Shown: positions 20,580 through 28,411, numbered from the stretch's first letter. The stretch is DNA of 32,529 nucleotides from Acidobacteriota bacterium (GCA_003223115.1 QHXW01000353.1:1-32529), one strand, 5' to 3'. Numbers and translations are program-made. Notes: generated by a model from the letters alone, not told the origin.

Positions 20580-21287
20580 ATGGAACCGTTGCTGCGCTTG
20601 GACAGCGTTACCAAAGTGTTTACAACCGATGAAGTGGAGACACACGCGCTTGCGGGGATCCACCTCGAAATCCAGCGCGGCGAGTACGTGTCCATTTCCG
20701 GGCCCTCAGGCTGTGGAAAATCCACGCTGCTCGCGATTCTGGGGCTGCTCGACACGCCTTCGGACGGCAAGTATGTCTTGAACGACAAACCTGTCGAGAC
20801 GCTGAACATGCGAGACCGGGCGCGCATCCGGAACCGCGAAATCGGCTTCATTTTCCAGGCATTCAATCTCATCGGAGACCTTACCGTCTACGAAAACGTG
20901 GAGTTGCCGCTGACTTATCGCAATATGCCGGGGAAAGAGCGGAAATCACACGTCATGGAGGCGCTGGAACGGGTGGGCATGTCCCATCGCGTGAAACACT
21001 ATCCGTCACAGCTTTCAGGCGGCCAGCAGCAGCGCGTAGCCGTGGCCCGCGCCTTGGTGGGAAGTCCTTCGATCTTGCTGGCGGACGAGCCTACCGGAAA
21101 CCTGGATTCCGCCAATGGCGAGGCTGTGATGCAACTGCTCAGCGAACTCCATCGCTCCGGGGCCACCGTCTGCATGGTCACGCACGATCCGCGTTACGCC
21201 CGTACCGCCGAACGGAATATCAGGCTGTTCGATGGGCGCATCGTGGAAGAGACCAGGAGCGCCACCGCAAGCTCCGTCGCGAACTAA
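20580..21287 (+). CDS. ABC transporter ATP-binding protein (LolD/MacB type)
   Basis: The product has 235 residues: Walker A GPSGCGKS (41-48), Q-loop Gln93 (IFQAFNLIGD), signature LSGGQ (145-149), Walker B SILLADEPTGNLD (164-176) and switch His202. The pattern is that of the LolD/MacB/FtsE group that powers permeases extracting lipoproteins or exporting substrates without moving them through a channel. GGAGG at 20569-20573 lies 6 bases before ATG 20580 and decides the start over a nearby TTG. No permease gene follows, so its partner is elsewhere. It lies 70 bp after the HEAT genes and could be transcribed with them. Confidence 0.9.
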   Translation: MEPLLRLDSVTKVFTTDEVETHALAGIHLEIQRGEYVSISGPSGCGKSTLLAILGLLDTPSDGKYVLNDKPVETLNMRDRARIRNREIGFIFQAFNLIGDLTVYENVELPLTYRNMPGKERKSHVMEALERVGMSHRVKHYPSQLSGGQQQRVAVARALVGSPSILLADEPTGNLDSANGEAVMQLLSELHRSGATVCMVTHDPRYARTAERNIRLFDGRIVEETRSATASSVAN

Positions 21288-21437
21288 TGCGAAGTGTTTC
21301 AACTCTCAAGTAAGCTTTTTAATATCAAGATCTTGCGCAGTCGGGATATTTCCTGATTGTGCAGCTACCGCGCGCAATTTATCCTCAAAGGACCACAAGA
21401 AGTTTGCCGTTGATTAGTTTTAGAAACCGGAGGTCCG

Positions 21438-21605
21438 TTGACGATACACGAAGTGTCTTTCGTGCAGCGCCGGCCCGTCGGGTGGCATCTGTTCGACCGC
21501 CTGGGGCTTCTGTTCTGCCGACTGTTGCATCAGAAGATTACGCGTCCCTTTCACGGCGAATACGTTTGCCTACAGTGCCTCCGCCGGCACCAAGTGGACT
21601 TCTAG
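21438..21605 (+). CDS. small Cys-containing protein
   Basis: An uncharted small frame of 55 codons starts at TTG 21438, four bases after GGAGG (21429-21433), and ends at TAG 21603. It reads TIHEVSFVQRRPVGWHLFDR, then LGLLFCRLLHQKITRPFHGE, YVCLQCLRRHQVDF. The CxxC pair near the end, with an upstream Cys and His, suggests a small zinc ribbon or knuckle. It has a codon-like composition and a good ribosome site, but the TTG start and short length make it uncertain. I recall similar small acidobacterial proteins but cannot name a family. It lies downstream of the ABC ATPase on the same strand. Confidence 0.5.
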   Translation: MTIHEVSFVQRRPVGWHLFDRLGLLFCRLLHQKITRPFHGEYVCLQCLRRHQVDF

Positions 21606-21663
21606 CGACCGTTCGCCCCTGCTCATTTCAGCGCAACAGGAAAACACCGGTCCTATAAATTCG

Positions 21664-21903
21664 CTAGCGGTTCAGTTGAATGATGGTCCAGGAAACGTCA
21701 GCAATCGCGACTTCCCGCCATCCCCGAAGACTGCGCGACTCCAGAACGTGCGCGACCGCATCACTGAAGGTCACGCCTCCATACAAATCGCCCACAACGG
21801 AGCCTGGAGGCAGTGCGCGGGCTTCAGCAGGACTCGAAACGCACTTTATGATTCCCGGCGTATCCGGGGAGGTCTTTCCCGCACTGTTACCCGAGATCAG
21901 CAT
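21664..21903 (-). CDS. hypothetical small protein
   Basis: A 79-codon frame (M at 21903, TAG at 21664-21666) reads IIKCVSSPAEARALPPGSVV, GDLYGGVTFSDAVAHVLESR, SLRGWREVAIADVSWTIIQL. The composition looks protein-like, with alternating hydrophobic positions and a plausible helix-strand end. It has no family I recognise and no clear ribosome site. The frame stays open upstream to about 21955, so the protein might be longer with an alternative start. The opposite strand carries no better candidate. I include it as a possible gene between two real gene groups. Confidence 0.3.
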   Translation of the reverse strand: MLISGNSAGKTSPDTPGIIKCVSSPAEARALPPGSVVGDLYGGVTFSDAVAHVLESRSLRGWREVAIADVSWTIIQLNR

Positions 21904-21986
21904 ACCTATTTTGTGTCCGGCGGACAGGTAATTGTAAAGAAGCTGCGGGATTCAAAAGTGCGAAAACTCGCAATCAGATCTGGAAT

Positions 21987-22580
21987 CTATCCAGCCGTTT
22001 TCTTGCGGCGCCGAATCCACCAGTACACCACCGCTGCGGCCACCCCCAGAATGGTGAGGGCGATGAGGACGTACTGCACTTCTTCCGACATGCGCGACCA
22101 CTGATCACCGAGAAAGTATCCCAGCGAGACGAAGGTGAGCACCCAAACAATCCCACCAGAGTACGCGAACAGAGCGAATACTGGAGTCTCCAAGCCCGAT
22201 GCGCCCGCAAGTATGGCAGTAAAGTGGCGGATTCCCGGCATGAAATAGCCGAAGAACAATCCCCAACGGCCGACGCGCTCGAACCAGCGGTGTGCATGAT
22301 CGAGGCGCGCTTTGGTGAGATGAAATCGCGGTCCGTATTTGTGGATTACGTACAAACCGCCGGTGCGGCCGATGATGTAGCTGATGGTGATACCACAAAG
22401 ACTTCCGGCGCAGGCGCTGGCGATAGTGGGAAAAAAGTGAAACTGACCTTTGAATACCAGATAGCCCGAAAACATGAGCAGAGTTTCGTCGGGAACAGGT
22501 AATCCCACAATCCCCAGCATCAGCAGAAAGAAAATGGCGATATGGCCATGGGTCGAAACCAGTTGAAGAACGGTTTCCAT
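21987..22580 (-). CDS. DedA family membrane protein
   Basis: The product has 197 residues and several hydrophobic helices. Family marks are the early acidic turn GLPVPDETLLMFSGYLVFKG, the re-entrant segment GYFMPGIRHFTAILAG with its conserved Arg, and a C-terminal membrane helix followed by a basic tail (WIRRRKKTAG). DedA (SNARE-associated/VTT) proteins are inner-membrane proteins, some of which are undecaprenyl-phosphate or phospholipid flippases. It starts 8 bp after pyrF, so it belongs to the selD-pyrF-dedA transcript, apparently without functional linkage. No defect is seen. Confidence 0.9.
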   Translation of the reverse strand: METVLQLVSTHGHIAIFFLLMLGIVGLPVPDETLLMFSGYLVFKGQFHFFPTIASACAGSLCGITISYIIGRTGGLYVIHKYGPRFHLTKARLDHAHRWFERVGRWGLFFGYFMPGIRHFTAILAGASGLETPVFALFAYSGGIVWVLTFVSLGYFLGDQWSRMSEEVQYVLIALTILGVAAAVVYWWIRRRKKTAG

Positions 22581-22588
22581 TCGGAATT

Positions 22589-23302
22589 TCAGAGGCGGGA
22601 GGCAGTTTCGACTAGTTCGGGCCGGATCTCGTCAAGGATCTGGCGCACGGTGCTCGCGGGATCCGCGGAGCGAGTGATCTGACGGCCGATCACCACGTAA
22701 TCCGCTCCGTCGCGAATGGCATCTGCGGGCGTGGCCACACGCTTCTGATCGCCCTTTGCGGCGCCAGGCGAGCGAACTCCGGGGGTAACGAGAATCGCAT
22801 TCGGGCCGGTGACGGCGCGGGCTGAGCGAGCTTCGAGGGGCGATACGACCACACCGTCCATGCGGGACTCCATGGCCTTGCGCGCGAGCAGTTCGACCAG
22901 CTCCGGCACGCGACGCTGGTAGCCGAAATCCGTAAGATCCTGCTGGTCGAAACTGGTGAGTACGGTGACCCCCAGCAGCTTCAGTGGCGACGCCCCGCGT
23001 CCCTCGACGGCGGCACGCATGACGGCGGCATTTGCATGCACGGTCAGGAAACGCACGCCGCTACGGGCCACCTGCGCCACAGCGCGCTTCACGGTTTCGC
23101 TGATGTCGTAATACTTGAGATCCAGAAAAACGTCTTTGCCCAAGCCAGTCAGCTCGCGGACAAAATCCATGCCCGCCGCGGTAAAGAGTTCCAGGCCGAC
23201 TTTATAGAGATTCACCTGCGGGCCGATACGTGTAACCAGAGTGCGGGCTTCCGCAGCCGACTCTACGTCCAGCGCCACGATGATAGGGTTGTGATCCGTC
23301 AT
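22589..23302 (-). CDS. pyrF: orotidine-5'-phosphate decarboxylase
   Basis: The start is the ATG at 23302 (MTDHNPIIVALDV), since longer forms add unrelated residues that overlap selD. The 237-residue protein has the substrate segment VGLELFTAAG and the catalytic D-x-K-x-x-D (DLKYYD, K63). It also has HANA and the phosphate-binding end LVTPGVRSPG with ADYVVIGRQITRSADP. It converts OMP to UMP, the last step of de novo pyrimidine synthesis, in the cytosol. It follows selD after 7 bp and precedes dedA after 8 bp. Other pyr genes are not in the window. Confidence 0.95.
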   Translation of the reverse strand: MTDHNPIIVALDVESAAEARTLVTRIGPQVNLYKVGLELFTAAGMDFVRELTGLGKDVFLDLKYYDISETVKRAVAQVARSGVRFLTVHANAAVMRAAVEGRGASPLKLLGVTVLTSFDQQDLTDFGYQRRVPELVELLARKAMESRMDGVVVSPLEARSARAVTGPNAILVTPGVRSPGAAKGDQKRVATPADAIRDGADYVVIGRQITRSADPASTVRQILDEIRPELVETASRL

Positions 23303-23309
23303 ATTTTGT

Positions 23310-24335
23310 CTACAGCAGTCGTATTGGTTTATCGCGCTTTTGTACCACGCGCCCAACACGATACGCTTCCGGAAGTTTTTGTTCAAGTTCCGCGGCATCA
23401 CGCTCCGTCAATGAGATCAGCAAGCCGCCGGAGGTCTGCGGGTCATACAGCAGATTCTCCAGCTCCGCGGTCAACTCGTCGGCCTTCTCCACCGCGCAAG
23501 AGGCAAACTCACGATTATTCTTGAGCCCGCCGGGCATAGCGCCTTGGCGCGCGTAGTCCAGAGCTCCAGACAGGAATTGTATTTGCGACGAATCAATTTC
23601 GATGGTGACCGAGCTTGCAGCCGCCATTTCGCGGGCGTGTCCGATCAAGCCGAAACCCGTGACGTCGGTGCAACCATGAACATCGAAAGCCAGCATGGCC
23701 TCGCAAGCGCGCCGGTTCAGCGTGAGCATGGAATCAATGGCCGCCTGCACGTCGGCGTCACGCGCAATGCCGCGCTTGAGTGCCGTGGTGATGACGCCGG
23801 TGCCAAGCCGCTTGGTGAACAGCAGCACGTCGCCTGAACGCGCGCTGGAGTTGACCTTGATCCGCTTCGGATGGATGCTGCCGGTGACGGCGTACCCGAA
23901 CTTGATCTCGTCATCCGCGATACTGTGACCGCCCAGAATCGCGCACTCGGCTTCACGCATTTTTTCAGCGCCGCCCTTGAGGATTCCCTCGAGATCGTCC
24001 AGATCGCCGTCGGCCGGGTACGCCAGCATGGAGAGCGAAGAAAACGGTTTGCCGCCCATGGCGTACACGTCGCTCAAAGAATTCGCGGCAGAGATCGCGC
24101 CGAAGGTGTAAGGATCGTCCACAATGGGCGTGAAAAAGTCGACGGTCTGCACCAGGGCAAGCTCTGGCGTCAGCTTGTACACGCCGGCATCGTCGGCAGT
24201 GTCAAACCCTACCAGAACGTTCTCGTTAGGCACGCGCGGGATGGCGGCTAGAACCCGGTCCAATAACTTTGGACTCAGTTTGGACGCTCAACCAGCCGCT
24301 TTCACGTGCGCTGTCAGCTTATGCTGCGCAACCAT
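23310..24335 (-). CDS. selD: selenide, water dikinase (selenophosphate synthetase), Sec-containing
   Basis: A conventional frame starts only at 24263, but upstream codons in the same frame give MVAQHKLTAHVKAAG, then TGA (24288-24290), then ASKLSPKLLDRVLAAIPR. This is the SelD N-terminus with selenocysteine at the catalytic position: U16 and K19 match the Cys17/Lys20 spacing of E. coli SelD. The full protein is about 341 residues. The rest carries VQTVDFFTPIVDDP, YAMGGKPFSSLSML, AILGGHSI, CTDVTGFGLIGHA and YDPQTSGGLLIS. It makes selenophosphate from selenide and ATP for Sec-tRNA (and 2-selenouridine) synthesis. selA, selB and selC are not in the window but would be required. Only 35 bp separate it from the divergent hydrolase gene. 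Confidence 0.93.
24252..24280 (-). promoter_or_regulatory. candidate bacterial SECIS hairpin in selD
   Basis: Just after the UGA, the mRNA can fold with GTCCAA pairing to TTGGAC around the five-base loop AGTTA. An outer AAC/GTT pairing sits beyond a 3x3 internal loop. The G in the apical loop lies 21 bases after the UGA, within the range described for bacterial SECIS elements bound by SelB. The fold was done by eye. Confidence 0.6.
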
Positions 24336-24370
24336 ATCGTCATCACTATAATAGGGCACTGGAGGACTCT
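24336..24370. promoter_or_regulatory. divergent promoter region and ribosome site
   Basis: Between selD and the divergent hydrolase gene, TATAAT at 24347-24352 could be a -10 box for the plus-strand gene; its complement reads ATTATA for the other direction. No good -35 box is visible. GGAGG at 24361-24365 is a clear ribosome site five bases before ATG 24371. Confidence 0.4.
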
Positions 24371-25789
24371 ATGCCCCGCGCCTCAATCAAGACGCCGTCG
24401 ATTCTGTCCACACTCCTGTTGTTGGGACTCGCCTTTTCACTCATCTCCCGCGAACCGCAGGCCGATCCGCGTCTGAAGCATTCGTTTCGCCGCCCGGAAG
24501 TCAGCGGCTGGACGTTCGTGCACCTGGAAGGCACACCTTCCGAGATCGGCTTTCAGCACGGGTACCTGCTGGCGCCTGAGATCCGCGATAGCGAGAAGGT
24601 GACGCGGCTCGAAATAACGCACGACAACAACAAGAGCTGGGGCTTCTTCCGTCATGCGGCGCAAGAGATGCTCTGGCCTCACATCGAGAAAGAGTACCGC
24701 GAGGAATTGCAGGGCATTGCCGACGGCCTCAACGCGCACGGCGTAAAGCTCGACGTCTGGGACGTGGTGGCGATGAACGCATCCATGGAGTGGGGCTACT
24801 ACGTCAAGGAGTACGACAGAGAGCATAAGATCAAAACGCCGCCTACGGGGCCGGGCGAGCACTGCAGCGCCTTCGTGGCCACCGGCAGCTACACCAAAGA
24901 TGGCCGCGTAGTGATAGCTCACAATAACTGGACGCAGTATCTTGACGGCGCGCGCTGGACCACCATATTCGACATCGCGCCGGCAAAAGGCTATCGATTT
25001 ATCATGGATAGCTACCCCGGTTTTATTCACAGCGGCGACGATTTCAACATCAACTCGGCCGGTATCATGGTGACCGAAACCACCATTACGCACTTCTTCG
25101 GATGGGATGCGAACGGCATTCCCGAATTTGTGCGTGCGCGAAAAGCAGTGCAGTATGCGAATTCCATCGATGATTTCACGCGCGTCATGAAGGAAGGCAA
25201 TAATGGCGGCTATGCCAACAACTGGCTGGTGGCAGACCGCAAGACCAACGAGGTCGCAGACCTGGAGCTGGGACTGAAAAACGTCAACCTGCGGCGCAGC
25301 AAAGACGGGTACTTCATTGGTTCGAACTTTCCGGTGAACGAGAAGCTGGCGAGCGAAGAAACCAATTTCAATGTGAAAGACCTGAACGAAAGCGCCAACG
25401 CGCGACGCATCCGCTGGGAACAACTGATGCGCGAGAACAAGGGCAGGATCGATGTTGCCGCCGCGGAGCGTTTTCTGGCCGACCATTACGACACTTACTC
25501 AAACAAAGAGGATCCCAACGAGCGCACTCTCTGCGGGCATATCGATCTTTCACCGCGCGGAAGCGCCGGCTGGCAGCCGCCCTATGGAATCGCGGGAGCG
25601 GTACAAAACAAAGTGACGGATTCATCCATGGCCGAGCACATGTCGCTGGCCGCGTCAGCCGGCCACGCCTGCGGCATCGACTTCAAAGCCGCGGAGCATC
25701 TGCGCAAACATCCCGAGTTCGCCTGGCAAAAAGATTTGCTGCGCGACATGAACTCGCATCCTTGGGCGACTTTCAGCGCGGCGAATTGA
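24371..25789 (+). CDS. secreted C45 / phospholipase-B-like NTN hydrolase
   Basis: The start at 24371 is set by GGAGG five bases upstream. The product has 472 residues with an N-terminal signal or anchor (~8-26, ILSTLLLLGLAFSLI). EIGFQHGYLLAPEI matches the N-terminal part of the C45/phospholipase-B-like families. The likely autocatalytic nucleophile is Cys165 in GEHCSAFVATGSYTKDGRVV, followed by AHNNWTQY. RFIMDSYPG, DDFNINSAGIMVTETTI and GNNGGYANNWLVADRKT match the PLB-like core. Members cleave amide or ester bonds after self-processing that exposes the Cys. Substrate is unknown; acyl-amide or peptide hydrolysis outside the cytosol is inferred. It is monocistronic, with the dispersed repeat directly downstream. 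Confidence 0.82.
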   Translation: MPRASIKTPSILSTLLLLGLAFSLISREPQADPRLKHSFRRPEVSGWTFVHLEGTPSEIGFQHGYLLAPEIRDSEKVTRLEITHDNNKSWGFFRHAAQEMLWPHIEKEYREELQGIADGLNAHGVKLDVWDVVAMNASMEWGYYVKEYDREHKIKTPPTGPGEHCSAFVATGSYTKDGRVVIAHNNWTQYLDGARWTTIFDIAPAKGYRFIMDSYPGFIHSGDDFNINSAGIMVTETTITHFFGWDANGIPEFVRARKAVQYANSIDDFTRVMKEGNNGGYANNWLVADRKTNEVADLELGLKNVNLRRSKDGYFIGSNFPVNEKLASEETNFNVKDLNESANARRIRWEQLMRENKGRIDVAAAERFLADHYDTYSNKEDPNERTLCGHIDLSPRGSAGWQPPYGIAGAVQNKVTDSSMAEHMSLAASAGHACGIDFKAAEHLRKHPEFAWQKDLLRDMNSHPWATFSAAN

Positions 25790-25811
25790 CGGAACAGGAG
25801 TCAGGAGTAAG

Positions 25812-25982
25812 AAGGGAGGCGGAAGTCAGCCATGCCTCCGGCGGTGCCGGACTGAACAGCCTGTGACTTTGACCGCAGCCAACTACCGGCTTCCCGCGCC
25901 GCAGTTTTTGGGGAGACAGCCGATGTTGGGAAATTATTTTTTGGAAAATAAACGGCTTGACTGGAAGTCACAGATCAGGAGT
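25812..25982. repeat. dispersed ~165 bp repeat, copy B (inverted)
   Basis: This is the reverse complement of the sequence at 9363-9528, with about a 15-base extra segment (AAATTATTTTTTGG) near 25930 and few other changes. It includes the same hairpin-forming core. It sits 20 bp after the hydrolase gene and marks the left edge of the following gene-poor region. Confidence 0.85.
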
Positions 25983-26185
25983 CCGCACGATTTCGAGGCA
26001 CTCGGCGCGCAGCCAGCATCGCTAAGAAGTTTTGCCAGGTCTCCTTTTTTGTCAATACCTATTATTGGGGTTTCCTCCTTCTGCGGAACTGTGATAAAAG
26101 TCCGTAACTCTGGTGCCCAGATCGCGATATGCTAGCTAACAGAGCTGACGTTAACTTCTCGGTGGCCCTCCCCAGAGAGGCGTGA

Positions 26186-26248
26186 CTGGAATTTCCAGAC
26201 TGTCGCTTGCGCCGCTGGTGGGGTACCCCTTTAATCGCAAGCTTGCGA
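26186..26248. other. cluster of three perfect palindromes
   Basis: CTGGAATTTCCAG (26186-26198), GGGGTACCCC (26220-26229) and TCGCAAGCTTGCGA (26235-26248) lie within 63 bp, immediately left of a 33 bp inverted repeat. They could be protein-binding sites or the folded end of a mobile element. No gene overlaps them convincingly. Confidence 0.5.
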
Positions 26249-26251
26249 GGT

Positions 26252-26608
26252 GGGTAATCGTAAGGATCCCGTAATGAGAAGGAAAAGGGCCGAACTCTAC
26301 CTTTTGTTGGATTCGGGCCCGCGAGAGCTTAAGATTACCGGACACCGTTTCAAAGTGCGTCGAGCCAGGCCAACAGGTCGGCATCCGAGGTGGTGTCCCA
26401 CCGTGCTCGAACAATAGCGTTCCTTATTTAGGTGATCTTCAAGGGTTAAAAGCAGCGTCGTTGCTCAAAAGGGGATCTGGCATGTGCGGCTCCTGGTGTG
26501 GCTTCAGAGTCGCACACCTTCCGTTATGGCAAGCTGAATACGCGGTTAAATTAGCGTTTCCGGCCTCGAAAGAACTTCCTTCTCATTACGGGATCCTTAC
26601 GATTACCC
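26252..26608. mobile_element. MITE-like segment with 33 bp perfect inverted repeats
   Basis: Bases 26252-26284 (GGGTAATCGTAAGGATCCCG and following) are exactly the reverse complement of 26576-26608. The arms enclose 291 bp without a recognisable complete gene; matching ends on the two sides stop sharply at both borders. Such a structure fits a miniature inverted-repeat element or the leftover ends of an insertion sequence. No target-site duplication is obvious. Inside, on the minus strand, WDTTSDADLLAWLDAL before a stop (about 26350-26400) looks like a short protein tail. Confidence 0.55.
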
Positions 26609-27059
26609 GGAGATCCGTTGCCGGTCACGCTCACCCCCTGGTCCAAGGGACGGGAGAATTGCGCTTTGTGTGCCTGCGCACAGTGCCACCTACGCCCCTG
26701 GCCATTAATTAACCCAAGCTCTTCCAACGCTCCGGCATCCTATTTTCGAGGGAGCTAGGGTCTAGGCGCTCAACAATAATGAGCGAAGTTAAACTTCGCT
26801 TCACTGATGCCCGCATTGTAGGGCGCCTGTTGACCATCATGTACGTTCTCGATAAGCGACGTTTGTACGTCTGCAGTGGTTCGAAGCGATCGATAATAGC
26901 TCGGGGGATTGTTCGCTTATTGCCTTCGGCGAAAGCAAGGGCTGTGCTTACATTACATTCTTGTGCAAGGACGAATTATGACTTGAAAGGCAAGCCATTG
27001 GTTAGACCAGTGAGACGCGAAGAGGTTTGACCGTTCCGGGAGTAGAATCCTGTCCCAGT
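26609..27059. other. no recognisable gene
   Basis: About 450 bp with one open plus-strand frame (26779-27030) that has no motif or ribosome site I trust. It lies between the inverted-repeat segment and the IS200 remnant and is probably decayed mobile DNA. Confidence 0.4.
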
Positions 27060-27061
27060 GG

Positions 27062-27487
27062 CTGGATGGAATCCGCAAGGAGAGGCCAAGGTCAGAGCTT
27101 TATCAGAGCCTATCCCATTCGAAATGGGACTGCAAGTATCCTGTCGTATTTGTACCAAAACGACGACGGAAGGCCATCTTTGGCCAAACCCGTCGGCAGC
27201 CGGGAACAATTTTCCACTCCTAGCCCTCTCCTAGCCCGACAGAAGGAATGCCAGATCATCGAAGGCCACCTGATGTCGGACCAGGTCCATATGTGCCCTA
27301 GACTAAGACTAGCGATTCCACCCAAGCACCCGGTGGCATCTGTGATCGGCTTTCTGAAAGGGAAAGCGCCATCGCGATCGCCCGCCAGTGTGGTAGAGAA
27401 CGAAACTTCACCGGCGAGCACTTCTGGGCCCGCGGTTACGCAGGATCCACCGTCGGGTTCGGCCGGTCAATTCTGAACCAACCATGA
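27062..27487 (+). pseudogene. IS200/IS605-type TnpA transposase remnant
   Basis: Three frames together recreate a Y1 transposase. SLSHSKWDCKYPVVFVPKRR, RKAIFGQTRRQPG come first. LARQKECQIIEGHLMSDQVH, MC then IPPKHPVASVIGFLKGK lie in a second frame. SAIAIARQCGRERNFTGEHF, WARGYAGSTVGF lie in a third. The shift after LKGK fits loss of one A in GGGAAAGCGCC. The metal-binding HUH motif, normally DHVHM, reads DQVHM, so the first His is lost. The tail carrying the catalytic Tyr helix is missing (stop at 27485). It is therefore dead. Full-length members have about 140 residues. Confidence 0.75.
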
Positions 27488-27904
27488 GGCGCGCAACGCC
27501 TCCATGAGAAGACTATCTCCTGTCAACAAAAAAATCCTCCTCGTGCTGGGACCTCCCGGTTTCCGGCACCGTCATGGGCACAGCATACTTTCGCACCCTA
27601 CAATTCAATCGCGATTGTGAAGCCACCCCGATCGCTCCCGCCACCCGGTCCGCTCGTCTCTGTTCCGCCTCACTTCCATTCGCACTCGCACGTTTTGTGG
27701 AGTCATCCTCGGTGCGGTTCCAGTTGGAGCCCGTCGTTCGGGCGCTGCCATCTTTGAGACGGTCTCAATCTGCAGATAGATTTTGTGCTATCCACCAACC
27801 GGATCGAGGCGGTGGCGCAGTCGCCCGGACGCGGCGGCAAGACGAGAGTACTCTGGCGGCGTTCCTGCCAGGGCATCCTCAGGCCACTTTCGTCATTTTC
27901 ATCC
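27488..27904. other. no recognisable gene
   Basis: About 415 bp with open frames on both strands but no motif I can name. It may include lost upstream or downstream parts of the adjacent Toprim-like gene. The plus strand contains an A7 run and a GC-rich downstream half. Confidence 0.4.
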
Positions 27905-28402
27905 TCACTCGCTCCAACCTGTTGCGCTCTCGATCCGCTGGCGCAACTCCCAGTCTGGCAATTGGACAGGCTGCTCGTTTTCCGGCAACTCAATCACGCA
28001 CACTCCAAGCTATCTCTCAGACGGGCCGCCACTCGATCACGCGCCAAGCGGCCAGCCTCATCCCCATCCAGCAACAGCAGCACCCGACGAAACCGATCGC
28101 GCAGCAGGTGCGCCGGATGCTCGTATAGCTCCGTTCCCATCAGCGCTACCACGCTTCCAAATCCCGCTTGGCTAACGCGCAGACAATCGAAAAATCCTTC
28201 CACCACCAATGCCGTGTCACTCCACGTCGCTGCCGCCCGATGAAAGTTGAACAAGACTTGCGATTTCCCAAACCCAGCTGGAAAAACGATAGCGTGGCTG
28301 TCTGCCATCCACCGACCGGCCCGCATAGGGCACCAACCGGCCGCGCTCGCCGTAAATCGGAATCACTACTCGGCCGCTCATTATCCCCGAACCTCGGTAC
28401 AA
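27905..28402 (-). pseudogene. Toprim-domain (primase-like) protein remnant
   Basis: Three minus-strand frames join into one protein. First YRGSGIMSGRVVIPIYGERG, RLVPYAGRSVDGRQPRYRF. Then PAGFGKSQVLFNFHRAA and the Toprim core VVEGFFDCLRVSQAGFGSVV, ALMGTEL, VLLLLDGDEAGRLARDRVAA. Finally CVIELPENEQPVQLPDWELR. The conserved Glu (VVEG) and the DGDEAG motif of Toprim are intact, but one extra T in a T-run near 28282 and a shift near 28000 break the gene. The usual N-terminal zinc-binding or primase part is absent. Such proteins occur in mobile elements and plasmids of Acidobacteria. As it stands it cannot yield a full protein. Confidence 0.7.
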
Positions 28403-28411
28403 ACCACGTCG

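Noticed and set aside
24437-25486. 349 aa minus-strand frame opposite the NTN hydrolase
   Set aside because: The plus-strand product has signal peptide, ribosome site and catalytic motifs; this frame is its shadow.
26140-27030. Possible group II intron or retron in the gene-poor region
   Set aside because: No reverse-transcriptase motif and no domain V-like hairpin could be found.
26779-27030. 83-codon plus-strand frame
   Set aside because: No motif, no ribosome site and no recognisable neighbour relation; treated as chance.
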